From NCBI GenBank assembly GCA_025359125.1, contig JANYHI010000030.1, forward strand, positions 1 through 41,057: DNA of 41,057 nucleotides, read 5' to 3'. Every line of letters begins with the position of its first letter. Position 1 is the first letter of the stretch. The stretch is from Cytophagales bacterium. GTDB taxonomy: Bacteria; Bacteroidota; Bacteroidia; Cytophagales; Cyclobacteriaceae. The position numbers were made by a program, and so were the translations under genes. Positions 16,845 to 24,607 of this stretch are shown piece after piece. The notes under the pieces are model-generated. The model had not been told where the DNA came from. It saw only the letters and a list, made by a program, of their open reading frames with translations, and did not search any database.

Positions 16845-17459
16845 ATGTGGTTATATCTTCAAGTATTTTTAACGGGGCTCGTTTTTAGTTTTATTGGATC
16901 AATTCCTCCCGGCACTTTAAATGTTTCAGTCCTTCAGCTAGGTCTCGAAAAAAAAGTAAACGCTGCTTTACGATTTGCTCTTGCCGTATCTATCATTGAA
17001 TATCCTTATGCATGGATTGCAGTAGAGTTTGAAAGCTGGCTTACTTCTTCGCCACTCATCATCGAAAATTTTCAGCTCATCACTGCCATTATAATGACGG
17101 GATTAGGAGCATTTACCATTTGGGCATCGCGCAAGCCTTCTACTTTTTCAGTAAAGTTTAACGAAAGCGGTTTTAGAAGAGGTATTATTTTAAGTTTATT
17201 AAACCCCATGGCCATTCCTTATTGGATGGGTGCCACTGCCTACTTCAAAGCACAAGGCTGGGTAAATTTATCTACGGAAGGTCTTATTCATAGTTATGTT
17301 TTCGGGACAGCAGTTGGTGCTATGATATTACTTACTCTGTTTGTGTTTATGGCCAATCGCTTAGCTAAGCATGTGCAGCAAAACGTTTTTATAAAAATGT
17401 TGCCGGGCTTTATTATGGTGGCATTGGGCCTCTATGCATTTGCTAAGTATTTGTTTTAA
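16845..17459 (+). CDS. LysE/RhtB-superfamily exporter-like membrane protein
   Basis: 204 residues from the ATG at 16845; a TTG nine bases upstream is in frame but overlaps the promoter-like element. About six hydrophobic segments. LysE hallmarks: GSIPPGTLNVSVLQLGL in the first loop region and SLLNPMAIPYWMGA in the fourth segment, where LysE proteins have the NP motif. The superfamily exports amino acids and related small molecules; the substrate is not predictable. Its C-terminus is 34 bases from purM, on the same strand. Confidence 0.8.
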   Translation: MWLYLQVFLTGLVFSFIGSIPPGTLNVSVLQLGLEKKVNAALRFALAVSIIEYPYAWIAVEFESWLTSSPLIIENFQLITAIIMTGLGAFTIWASRKPSTFSVKFNESGFRRGIILSLLNPMAIPYWMGATAYFKAQGWVNLSTEGLIHSYVFGTAVGAMILLTLFVFMANRLAKHVQQNVFIKMLPGFIMVALGLYAFAKYLF

Positions 17460-17493
17460 AAATCTTAGCATCTTTGTTACTTAATATATAGCT

Positions 17494-18660
17494 GTGTCTG
17501 ACCGATATAACCTACGCGGTGTTTCTGCTTCTAAAGAAGATGTGCATGAAGCCATCAAGAAAATTGATAAAGGCCTTTATCCGAAAGCCTTCTGCAAAAT
17601 TGTACCCGATCTGTTAGCGAACGATCCAAACTACTGCACTGTAATGCACGCAGATGGTGCTGGCACCAAAGCTTCGCTGGCTTACATCTATTGGAAAGAA
17701 ACACAAGATATAAATGTGTGGAGAGGCATCGCACAAGATGCCATTATTATGAATATTGATGACTTGCTTTGTGTAGGCGCCACCGGCCCAATCCTTCTTT
17801 CCTCTACTATCGGCAGAAATAAAAATAAAATTCCGGGCGAAGTAATCAGCACCATCATTAACGGAACAGAAGAAGTATTGGAAATGCTTCGCTCGCATGG
17901 AATGAATATTATCAGCACCGGTGGGGAAACGGCCGATCTAGGAGATTTAGTAAGAACCATTATTGTAGATAGCACTGTAACAGCACGTTTAAAAAGGTCA
18001 GAAGTAATTGACAATAAAAATATTCAAGTTGGCGATGTGATTGTGGGCTTGGCATCTTCTGGAAAGGCCACCTACGAAAATGAATACAACGGTGGCATGG
18101 GCAGCAACGGACTCACCTCTTCGCGTCACGATGTGTTTTGTAAAGAATACGCTGCCAAATATCCTGAATCATTTGATCCAGAGGTTCCTAAAGAATTAAC
18201 TTATAGCGGTAAGTATAGAGTTACAGATATACTGCCTGAGTCTCCCTTAAATATGGGGAAGCTTGTGCTCTCGCCCACGCGAACGTATGCACCAATACTC
18301 ATTTCTATTTTAAAAGAATTTTGTTCTCACATTCATGGAATGGTGCATTGCAGCGGAGGTGCACAAACAAAAGTATTGCATTTTGTGGATCACCTACATG
18401 TGATAAAAGATAATCTGTTTGATATTCCTCCACTATTCAAAATCATTCAGTCGGAGAGTGGAACGGATTTAAAAGAAATGTACAAAGTCTTTAATATGGG
18501 GCACAGAATGGAAATTTATCTTCCTGAAAAATATGCTTCCGATATTATTTCGATTAGTAAACAATTTGGTGTAGAGGCGCAGGTGATTGGAAGAGTAGAA
18601 GCTTCTGAACAAAAACAAGTAACACTAAAAACCGCGCAGGGAGAGTATATTTATAATTGA
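17494..18660 (+). CDS. purM: Phosphoribosylformylglycinamidine cyclo-ligase (AIR synthetase)
   Basis: 388 residues. It converts FGAM to AIR with ATP in purine synthesis. PurM signatures: HADGAGTKASLAY (53-65, substrate and ATP site), AIIMNIDDLLCVGATGP, STGGETADLGD, VIVGLASSGKATYENEYNGGMGSNGLT, and a C-terminal MVHCSGGAQTKVLHF and VFNMGHRMEIY. It is longer than the E. coli enzyme (345), as is usual in Bacteroidota. The start is GTG at 17494: homologues begin SDRYNLRGVS and no ATG is available. Other pur genes are not in the window. It ends at a hairpin shared with the convergent DUF5615 gene. Confidence 0.95.
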   Translation: MSDRYNLRGVSASKEDVHEAIKKIDKGLYPKAFCKIVPDLLANDPNYCTVMHADGAGTKASLAYIYWKETQDINVWRGIAQDAIIMNIDDLLCVGATGPILLSSTIGRNKNKIPGEVISTIINGTEEVLEMLRSHGMNIISTGGETADLGDLVRTIIVDSTVTARLKRSEVIDNKNIQVGDVIVGLASSGKATYENEYNGGMGSNGLTSSRHDVFCKEYAAKYPESFDPEVPKELTYSGKYRVTDILPESPLNMGKLVLSPTRTYAPILISILKEFCSHIHGMVHCSGGAQTKVLHFVDHLHVIKDNLFDIPPLFKIIQSESGTDLKEMYKVFNMGHRMEIYLPEKYASDIISISKQFGVEAQVIGRVEASEQKQVTLKTAQGEYIYN

Positions 18661-18683
18661 TTATTAGAATAGTTCTAATAATC
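18659..18683. terminator. Shared bidirectional hairpin between purM and DUF5615 genes
   Basis: A perfect 11-bp stem (18659-18669 with 18673-18683), loop TAG, overlapping both stop codons: purM TGA at 18658-18660 and the minus-strand TAG at 18677-18675. The plus strand continues CCTTTTC. Low GC content makes termination strength uncertain. Confidence 0.6.
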
Positions 18684-18995
18684 CCTTTTCTTCATTTGCA
18701 AAAAGGCTTCTATCACTTCTTTGTTCTCTACCAATTTGTTAGCAACCTTTAGATTATTAGAGTTGCCAAATCTTAGCCATATTATTTTGGGAGGATATCC
18801 ATTAATGAGTTGAAGTTCGTAAAAATCTTCGTCAAAAGTTACAATCAACAAATCGTTGGCGAGAGCATACTTATAAATGTCTCTATCTGATTTGGCTGAA
18901 AGTCCATGATAGGTAACATGAATGGATTCAGCAAATACTAGATCAATCATCTTTAAAACTCTAAATGAAATATTTTCATCTAAGAGTAAGCGCAT
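18675..18995 (-). CDS. DUF5615 PIN-like protein (toxin-like half of a pair)
   Basis: 106 residues from the ATG at 18995 (MRLLLDENIS); a start 48 bases upstream would add a tail overlapping the DUF433 gene and is not typical. The PIN-like Mut7-C pattern is present: LLLDENIS (Asp-Glu at 6-7 of this start), then HGLSAKSDRDIYKYALANDLLIVTFDEDFYEL, giving the spaced acidic residues of a nuclease site. DUF5615 proteins almost always follow a DUF433 gene and are considered putative toxins. Here the ATG is one base after the DUF433 stop, so translation is coupled. Confidence 0.85.
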   Translation of the reverse strand: MRLLLDENISFRVLKMIDLVFAESIHVTYHGLSAKSDRDIYKYALANDLLIVTFDEDFYELQLINGYPPKIIWLRFGNSNNLKVANKLVENKEVIEAFLQMKKRDY

Positions 18996-18996
18996 A

Positions 18997-19218
18997 CTAA
19001 ATGGCGACAGTAGCCTTGCGCTCTTTATCTGCCGAATAAGCAAGGCAAGCTAAAATTTGATCTTTGGTGAGCTGTGGGAAGTCTAGAATAATTTCCTCTA
19101 TAGACATGCCCGAAGCGAGCCAACTCAATACATCATATACAGAAATTCGGGTACCTTTTAAACAAGGCTTTCCAAACCTTATGTTAGGGTCAATTTCTAT
19201 GTATAATCGATAGTCCAT
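18997..19218 (-). CDS. DUF433 protein (antitoxin-like)
   Basis: 73 residues from the ATG at 19218 (MDYRLYIEIDPNIRFGKPCLKGTRIS); another start at 19254 is in frame but would run into the DUF2721 end. Matches DUF433: a beta hairpin then FGKPCLKGTRISVYDVL and the helix-turn-helix SGMSIEEIILDFPQLTKDQILACLAYSADKE. DUF433 is a small winged or homeodomain-like helical fold thought to bind the DUF5615 partner and perhaps DNA. It sits downstream of DUF2721, 16 bases after that gene's stop. Confidence 0.87.
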   Translation of the reverse strand: MDYRLYIEIDPNIRFGKPCLKGTRISVYDVLSWLASGMSIEEIILDFPQLTKDQILACLAYSADKERKATVAI

Positions 19219-19234
19219 AATCAAAGATAAGTCA

Positions 19235-19636
19235 TTATATTTTAAGATCATCATCCATATCTTTCAATTGAATTGAAAGTGCATGAGTTGAAATTTGAAT
19301 TTCCCGAAAGGACATACTTAAAGAAATCAACATCGAAATAAGAGAGGATCCAAAAATATATTTAGCAATCAACTCTTCTCCGCTGAAAAGCGAAAACATA
19401 CAAAGTACACTTAGAAATAGTGCAAAGATGCTGAGCATTTGCATATCTCTTATTAATCGAACGCGCAGTTTCAAACTCTTAATTTGCGCGGCAATATTTT
19501 TATCGGGTTCATCTTTATACTGGGCTGCTAATTTGCGAATCAATGCAGCCACTGCCAAAAAACGATTGGTATAAGCCAATAAAATAAGTGAAACCGTAGG
19601 GAAGAGTAGAGCGGGTGTGGTTAGCGTAAGTTCCAT
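19235..19636 (-). CDS. DUF2721 membrane protein
   Basis: 133 residues with three hydrophobic segments (about 7-28, 66-86 and 90-110) and a basic cytoplasmic loop between the first two (LIRKLAAQYKDEPDKNIAAQIKSLKLRVRLIRDM). TPALLFPTVSLILLAYTNRFL at the N-terminus is the DUF2721 signature. Function unknown in all members. Likely co-transcribed with the DUF433/DUF5615 genes, which may simply have been inserted behind it. Confidence 0.85.
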   Translation of the reverse strand: MELTLTTPALLFPTVSLILLAYTNRFLAVAALIRKLAAQYKDEPDKNIAAQIKSLKLRVRLIRDMQMLSIFALFLSVLCMFSLFSGEELIAKYIFGSSLISMLISLSMSFREIQISTHALSIQLKDMDDDLKI

Positions 19637-19642
19637 TTTTTT

Positions 19643-19818
19643 CTAAAGCGGGGTGGTTTTCCCTTCCTGTAGTTGAATCAACTGTTTTCGACTTCTCCGC
19701 GAAAACTAGTTTTTCCGCTAACTCATCCAAATCAAATTCTTGTGGAAAATCTTTATGGTTTCTATAGCCTTCTCTCTGTGCGTAAAAATTAAATTTATAA
19801 TAAAACTATTACTAACAC
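19643..19818 (-). pseudogene. Remains of a small antitoxin-like gene
   Basis: From 19818 downward one frame has no start codon but reads protein-like: ...YAQREGYRNHKDFPQEFDL then DELAEKLVFAEK (Asp of DELAEK near 19727). In the next frame, from about 19690, it continues KQLIQLQEGKTTPL and stops at 19645-19643. The join resembles small antitoxins with a DELxEKLxxIEK helix followed by a QLxEGKT turn. One extra base near 19690-19695 would explain it, and no ATG precedes the first part. So it is either a decayed gene or a sequencing slip. Family assignment is a guess from pattern; that it was once coding is more certain. Confidence 0.4.
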
Positions 19819-19821
19819 ACT

Positions 19822-21813
19822 CTAATTATCCTTGCCATCATCCTTAAAATACTTGTCCTCATCAAACTCGGGTTTTTTCTGCGGAGGGCCAATTTCAAGA
19901 ATCTTAAATTCAGTGCGTCTGTTTCGTTGTCTTCCTTCTGAATTATCCGTTCCATCGGGGTTGCTATTACGTGCAATGGGTTTTGATTCTCCATAGCCTT
20001 TTGCCACCAATCGTTCTTGCGCAATTCCCTTTCGAATCAAATAATTCACTGTTGACTCTGCTCTCCGCTGAGAGAGTTCTAAGTTGTAGGATTCTGAAGC
20101 CACACTATCAGTGTGCGATCCCATTTCAATTTTTATTTCTGGATTGTCATTTAACAACTCTACTAATTTATCCAATTCTTTGGAAGCATCTGCGCGAATC
20201 TCAGCCCGATCATATTCGAAGTAGATATTCTTCAACACAAATATTTTGTTTTTCTCTAAGCGATCTAAAACTAAAATTGTGTCAAGAGTGATGTTAGTGA
20301 CTAATTCTTTCAATGATTCAAGTGGAACAGATTTGCCTTTAGTGGTATAGCCTTGTCTTTTTATGATATATCCATCATGGTCGCCCAACAAAACATAATT
20401 TTCATTCTCATAAACGCGGAATAAAAACTTACCGTCTGTGCCAGTTGTAAACTCTTGCATCACATCTCCGCCCGGATCAAGCAAACTAACTTTCGTATCT
20501 GCTAAAATTTCGCGCGTGCTATCTTTGCGCTGATTGTAGGTAACGCCTTGCAAGAAGTAGTTCACCACTTTCAAATTGGGGTCATCATTTACAAACGTAT
20601 AAATATCATCATCGCCTTTTCCTCCTTCGCGGTTAGAAGTAAAAAACCCACGATCGGGCTTAAAAAGAAACATCCCGAAATCATCGCTTGGCGAATTCAT
20701 GGGTTGTCCTAAATTTTCTACTTGTGTTTTTCCGTTAGCACGATTAACAACAAATAAATCTAACATACCATAGCCTGGATGCCCATCCGATGAAAAATAA
20801 AGTTTGCTATTATCTGCCATGTAGGGGAATGTATCATCCCCTGCAGTATTAATATCTGGACCCAAATTTTTTATTTTACCAAATCTACCTCTGCTATCCA
20901 TTTGGGCAGAGTATAAATCTAATCCACCGTAACCACCCACTCTATTAGACGAAAAATAAAGTGTTCTTCCATCTGGGCTTAACGAAGGAGTGGATTCCCA
21001 CGTATTAGGTTGATTGATGTTGATTGGAACCGGTTCTGTCCACGCGCCATTTCTAAATCTTGATAAAAAAAGATCTACATCTGGGCTGCCTTTTTTCTTG
21101 CCTGTATTACCACGCGCAAAAATCATCAGCTTACCATCGGGAGAGAATGTGATGCAGCCTGTATTTACGTTGGGTGAGTTAATGTATGATGGCAATGGTT
21201 TAAGTGTGTTCAAGTCAACATTCGCAGCCTTTGTATCTACCTGATAAATATCTGTAAATGGAGTGCCTGATGCTTCATAAATGCGAGAATTAGATCGAGA
21301 GGAAGCAAAGAACAAAGTACTATTAGAGTAGGCGGGTGCATATTCTGCAAAAGGTGTATTTACAGCCTCCAACTCTTTGGTTCTATAATAACTCTTCTTT
21401 TCGGCAAGTTTACTAAGTTGCTTGAGTCCATTTAATTCCTTGTTGGCGCGATCTTTAAGTTTTTCATCTTCGGTAGAGGAAACTAAATCTTCCAATACTT
21501 TTTGGGCTTCATCGTATTTAGAATTTGCCTGTAGCGATTTGGCGTAGAATAATTTTATGGAATCTTTTATAGCTCCCGGTCCGCTCGCTTTTGCATAGAA
21601 AGGTTCCGCTTCTTTTATGCGATTCGAAAGACGGTAAGATTCCGCAATGAAATAGTTGGCTTTGCCACTGGCGCGATTTTTAGCCAACATGCCTTTGTAG
21701 TAGCCAATCACTTTTTGATACTTGGCATACTTGAAGGCCGTCTGAATCTTCTTTTCAGGATTACAGCTACTTAAAAGTGTTACGAGTAAAAGAAATCCAA
21801 CGGGTATTCTCAT
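19822..21813 (-). CDS. PorE-like OmpA lipoprotein (TPR, PD40 propeller, CRD, OmpA)
   Basis: 663 residues from the ATG at 21813 (MRIPVGFLLLVTLLSSC); an in-frame start 30 bases upstream would spoil the signal. Lipobox LLSSC. Then TPR-like helices (about 25-130), a beta-propeller of PD40/WD40-like repeats (about 155-420; ITFSPDGKLMIFARG, PSLSPDGRTLYFSSN, LYFSSDGHPGYGMLDLF, FFTSNREGGKGDDDIY), a carboxypeptidase-regulatory-like sandwich (about 435-510), and a C-terminal OmpA peptidoglycan-binding domain (MGSHTDS, LSQRRAESTVNYLI, RLVAKGYGESKP). This exact order is that of PorE, a peptidoglycan-anchored component of the type IX secretion system. Several paralogues with this order exist in the phylum, so PorE is likely but not proven. 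Confidence 0.85.
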   Translation of the reverse strand: MRIPVGFLLLVTLLSSCNPEKKIQTAFKYAKYQKVIGYYKGMLAKNRASGKANYFIAESYRLSNRIKEAEPFYAKASGPGAIKDSIKLFYAKSLQANSKYDEAQKVLEDLVSSTEDEKLKDRANKELNGLKQLSKLAEKKSYYRTKELEAVNTPFAEYAPAYSNSTLFFASSRSNSRIYEASGTPFTDIYQVDTKAANVDLNTLKPLPSYINSPNVNTGCITFSPDGKLMIFARGNTGKKKGSPDVDLFLSRFRNGAWTEPVPININQPNTWESTPSLSPDGRTLYFSSNRVGGYGGLDLYSAQMDSRGRFGKIKNLGPDINTAGDDTFPYMADNSKLYFSSDGHPGYGMLDLFVVNRANGKTQVENLGQPMNSPSDDFGMFLFKPDRGFFTSNREGGKGDDDIYTFVNDDPNLKVVNYFLQGVTYNQRKDSTREILADTKVSLLDPGGDVMQEFTTGTDGKFLFRVYENENYVLLGDHDGYIIKRQGYTTKGKSVPLESLKELVTNITLDTILVLDRLEKNKIFVLKNIYFEYDRAEIRADASKELDKLVELLNDNPEIKIEMGSHTDSVASESYNLELSQRRAESTVNYLIRKGIAQERLVAKGYGESKPIARNSNPDGTDNSEGRQRNRRTEFKILEIGPPQKKPEFDEDKYFKDDGKDN

Positions 21814-21840
21814 GTCTGTTTGCCTTAGCGAAAACGTGCT

Positions 21841-21848
21841 CAAAAATA
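21841..21848 (-). promoter_or_regulatory. -7 element before the PorE-like gene
   Basis: The minus strand reads TATTTTTG (exact TAnnTTTG), 27 bases before the ATG at 21813. It also supports that ATG over 21843, which falls inside the element. Confidence 0.5.
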
Positions 21849-21862
21849 CAAAATTTAATGGT

Positions 21863-22363
21863 CTACATGTTTAACGTAGAAGTAGGTAAATATTTTGCCA
21901 TCCACGACTTTTCTACTACAACTTCCCAATTATTCTCAAACTCTGCCTTAGAAGAAACAAGGTTATTAAATGTAGTGGTAGAAGCTGACAACACGCCAGA
22001 CGCAAAAACTGATTTCAATTCGAGGCGAGAATAAAGCACAACTTGATCATTTACCAAAAAAGCAATCTTAGAAGGATCTAAAAAATTGATGTTTTTAGCC
22101 TGAAAGTTTTTTAAAATACGAACTGAGCCATCGATTGAGCAGCCGCTGGCATTGTTAAAACCTTCATCTACTGAAACGATTAAAAACTGATTTAATAGTA
22201 ATTGAAAAGAAGTTTTTAGGGGTTGCCCATGCGCCTCCCATTGCTGGCAGAAAGAGTGAAACACCTCGCTTACTAGCGTTGCTTCTTCTGTTGCTAGCTG
22301 ACGATCGGATTGGTACACCCAAATGCGTGCATGAGGAGGCAGTTGGTTAAATTCTATAAACAT
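21863..22363 (-). CDS. Conserved Bacteroidota protein, often mislabelled 'ABC transporter ATPase'
   Basis: 166 residues with no Walker motifs, so the database name does not fit. Family features: ARIWVYQSDRQLATEE near the N-terminus, FCQQWEAHGQPLKTSFQLLLNQFLIVSVDE, and NNASGCSIDGSVRILK with the conserved SGCSID. The fold is unknown and it is probably cytoplasmic. Its start lies 11 bases after the stop of the MazF-like gene, so it may be the third gene of that transcript; whether that link has meaning is unclear. Confidence 0.75.
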   Translation of the reverse strand: MFIEFNQLPPHARIWVYQSDRQLATEEATLVSEVFHSFCQQWEAHGQPLKTSFQLLLNQFLIVSVDEGFNNASGCSIDGSVRILKNFQAKNINFLDPSKIAFLVNDQVVLYSRLELKSVFASGVLSASTTTFNNLVSSKAEFENNWEVVVEKSWMAKYLPTSTLNM

Positions 22364-22374
22364 AGTTCGATTGT

Positions 22375-22719
22375 CTATTCTAAATCTAAAATTATTTTAA
22401 GGTTCTCTTTGATTTTTTCTCCTACACTATTATCCACTTCTCCAATCTTCTTTACTAATCTTTTATTATCAACTGCACGCATTTGATCAATCATAACATC
22501 GCAATCTTCTTTAAGCCCAAATTTAGATTTCTTTAAATGCACTCGTAATATTTCAGAATCGGTTTTTACGTTTGTCGTTATGGGGCAAATAATAGTTGAG
22601 GGATGCTCTTTGTTTAGTAAATCAGTTTGTACAACTATAACAGGCCTTACCTTTCCTGCTTCGGTTCCGATTTTTGGATTTAAGTTTGCTATCCAAATTT
22701 CAAATTGCTTAATCTTCAT
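22375..22719 (-). CDS. PemK/MazF-family toxin
   Basis: 114 residues of the MazF/PemK endoribonuclease fold. Seen: FEIWIANLNPKIGTEAGKVRPVIVVQTD (the WxxxLxPxxGxExxKxRPxxVxxxD block with the catalytic Arg), STIICPITT in the second strand, and VMIDQMRAVDNKRL with a conserved acidic/Gln turn. Such toxins cut single-stranded RNA at short motifs. The start overlaps the antitoxin 3' end by 11 bases, the normal arrangement. Confidence 0.9.
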   Translation of the reverse strand: MKIKQFEIWIANLNPKIGTEAGKVRPVIVVQTDLLNKEHPSTIICPITTNVKTDSEILRVHLKKSKFGLKEDCDVMIDQMRAVDNKRLVKKIGEVDNSVGEKIKENLKIILDLE

Positions 22720-22939
22720 CTTTCAATTTCTCAAACTCTGCCAATGCTTTTAATGAATCAGCAGAAACTAATTTTGATTCTTTACTCAATTGTTTTGAAA
22801 GCAGATTGCGCCTATGCAATTTATTGTAGAGCTCGATAGCCTCATTGAAATATCGGTTCCTGTTCTTTTTAACTCTCAAAACAATTTTTTCGGTTTCCAA
22901 AAAAATATTGTCTTCAAGCTTTAACGATAGGTTTTTCAT
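22709..22939 (-). CDS. Antitoxin of the MazF-type pair (ribbon-helix-helix-like)
   Basis: 76 residues. MKNLSLKLEDNIFLETEKIV with the following VKKNRNRYFNEAIELYNKLH gives the strand-helix-helix of a ribbon-helix-helix DNA-binding domain; the acidic/Leu-rich C-terminus (SADSLKALAEFEKLKDED) is the usual toxin-wrapping tail. It is the first gene of the pair. A well-formed promoter with an inverted repeat in the spacer lies just upstream, fitting autoregulation by the antitoxin (inference). Confidence 0.82.
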   Translation of the reverse strand: MKNLSLKLEDNIFLETEKIVLRVKKNRNRYFNEAIELYNKLHRRNLLSKQLSKESKLVSADSLKALAEFEKLKDED

Positions 22940-22957
22940 ATTGCAAAATCTTTATTT

Positions 22958-22988
22958 CAAAAATATATACTTTTTAGGTATACTCAAA
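22958..22988 (-). promoter_or_regulatory. Promoter and candidate operator of the mazF-type operon
   Basis: Minus strand: -33 TTTG (22988-22985), a 19-base spacer, -7 TATTTTTG (22965-22958), 18 bases before the antitoxin ATG. This is the best promoter match in the window. The spacer holds the inverted repeat TATAC-N7-GTATA (22966-22970 and 22978-22982), also readable as two TATACT direct repeats 13 bases apart. Confidence 0.65.
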
Positions 22989-23046
22989 AATATGTTTTTA
23001 TGGAAGAGAAATTAAAATTGTATAAAATTCGTCCAAAACTTCAAAA

Positions 23047-23613
23047 TCAATTTAACCTCCTTTGAATTAATTGGCTGACCAAATCGCAAAACCTATTAGG
23101 CGTAAGCGTTCGCCATTGATCGATTTGTAAAGTGCCGCCCATATTTACGTACATATCGATGCGATACTTTTTCATTTCTTCTTGAACGAAATCTGGAAAA
23201 CAAACAGCGGCAATCCAGCCATCTTCTGCCTCTTCAAACCACTCTTCATAGTAACTATCTTCCGAGCCGTGAAAGTTGAGCACGTTTTCGCCAATCAAGA
23301 TAAATTTGTTGATGCCTTCTTGCGACAATAACTCAATGCAATTTCTTTTCAACGTCATGATATCATTATTAATAGCATCGTTCCATTCCCCTAAAAATTC
23401 AATTACAACATAGCCTTGCTCGTAATCGACATATAAAATTTTTATAAACAGCGTCTCTGATTCAATTGAATCCCAACCCGGATCAATATAGTAGCCGTAA
23501 ATAGTTTCTTGATACAAATCGTAGTTATAGTCTTTACCGTAAAATTGAGATTGCGGATCTTTAGACGAATCGTAATGTTTAAGCCAGTTGTAATAAGGCT
23601 CGATGAGATGCAT
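23047..23613 (-). CDS. Hypothetical protein, acidic, unknown family
   Basis: 188 residues, no signal and no membrane segment. I do not recognise the family. The composition is rich in Tyr, Trp, Asp and Glu (YYNWLKHYDSS, QFYGKDYNYDLYQETIYGYY, GSEDSYYEEWFEEAEDGW), with an alternating alpha/beta pattern (LFIKILYVDYEQGYVVIEFLGEW; NKFILIGENVLNFHG). The mixed helix/strand pattern and absence of repeats suggest a single soluble domain. Codon use and AT content match its neighbours. It stands alone, with about 160 bases to the redox operon upstream. Confidence 0.7.
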   Translation of the reverse strand: MHLIEPYYNWLKHYDSSKDPQSQFYGKDYNYDLYQETIYGYYIDPGWDSIESETLFIKILYVDYEQGYVVIEFLGEWNDAINNDIMTLKRNCIELLSQEGINKFILIGENVLNFHGSEDSYYEEWFEEAEDGWIAAVCFPDFVQEEMKKYRIDMYVNMGGTLQIDQWRTLTPNRFCDLVSQLIQRRLN

Positions 23614-23774
23614 AGGGAAGATCAGGAAGTTAAATTATCAACACCACATTATTCAAATACGCTGAGCTTGTATTTAGTTTGAGCCCTCACATCTCAATTT
23701 TACTTCCTTGCTTTTTTATGGTAATTACTCCCAAAAAAATTGACTCGAAAGTTTTCTGCTAAAGTTGTAATGAC

Positions 23775-24572
23775 TTACTTAATTGCCTCCGCTATCAATT
23801 CCGCTAAATCTTTCACCTGCACGGTAGCTTCTTTCTCTTTGTTCTTAACCCCATCGGTCATCATAGTCATACAGAAAGGACAAGCTACCGCAATGGTGGA
23901 AGCACCGGTACTCAGGGCATCTTCGGTGCGAGCAATGTTAATATCTTGCTTTCCTTTTTCGGGCTCTTTAAACATTTGCGCGCCTCCTGCCCCACAACAA
24001 AGTCCAGTAGTGCGGCATTTTTTCATTTCTACTAAATCGGCATCTAACGCTTGCAATACTTCGCGTGGCGCCTCGTAAATATTATTTGCTCTGCCTAAAT
24101 AGCAAGAGTCGTGGTAGGTAATTTTTTTTCCCTTGAAGGATCCTCCTTCCGATAATTTTATTTTCCCTTCATTAATAAGTTGTTGTAAATAGGATGAATG
24201 ATGAATCACTTCGTAATTACCTCCCAGTTCGGGATACTCGTTTTTTATGGTGTTGAAGCAATGCGGGCAAGCCGTTACAATTTTTTTTACATTGTAGCCA
24301 TTGAGCACCTGTATGTTACTCATGGCCTGCATCTGAAATAAAAATTCATTGCCGGCTCTTCGGGCTGGGTCGCCCGTGCAAGATTCTTCTGTACCCAATA
24401 CCGCGAACTTAATACCTACCGCATTTAATATTTTTACAAAGGCCTTTGTTACGCGCTTGGCGCGATCGTCAAAAGATCCGGCACAGCCCACCCAAAAAAC
24501 AATTTCAGGGCTTTCGCCTTGGGCCGTTAATTCTGCAAGTGTGGGTACGTTCATTTCAAGGTTAGTGGTCAA
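23775..24572 (-). CDS. (Fe-S)-binding CCG-domain protein (HdrB/LutA/GlpC-like)
   Basis: 265 residues with two CCG-type half-domains. First: GC at 29-30, Cys65 (EESC) and CPHC (102-105). Second: HDSCYLGR (154-161), CCG (192-194) and CPFC (231-234). In HdrB such domains hold non-cubane 4Fe-4S clusters, and in LutA/GlpC they serve electron transfer with a ferredoxin-like partner. The partner here is the membrane 4Fe-4S protein two genes upstream, with DUF1569 between. Probably part of a menaquinone-linked or thiol-linked oxidoreductase; the electron donor is unknown (inference). Confidence 0.88.
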   Translation of the reverse strand: MTTNLEMNVPTLAELTAQGESPEIVFWVGCAGSFDDRAKRVTKAFVKILNAVGIKFAVLGTEESCTGDPARRAGNEFLFQMQAMSNIQVLNGYNVKKIVTACPHCFNTIKNEYPELGGNYEVIHHSSYLQQLINEGKIKLSEGGSFKGKKITYHDSCYLGRANNIYEAPREVLQALDADLVEMKKCRTTGLCCGAGGAQMFKEPEKGKQDINIARTEDALSTGASTIAVACPFCMTMMTDGVKNKEKEATVQVKDLAELIAEAIK

Positions 24573-24607
24573 TGGTTATTCCAGTTTATTTCTTTACTAA
24601 AAAATAA

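Noticed and set aside
17614-18014. Minus-strand open frames inside purM
   Set aside because: Shadows of a fully conserved purM coding sequence.
23000-23065. A 21-codon plus-strand frame between the antitoxin promoter and the hypothetical gene
   Set aside because: It overlaps the 3' end of the gene on the other strand, has no family resemblance, and is short enough to arise by chance.
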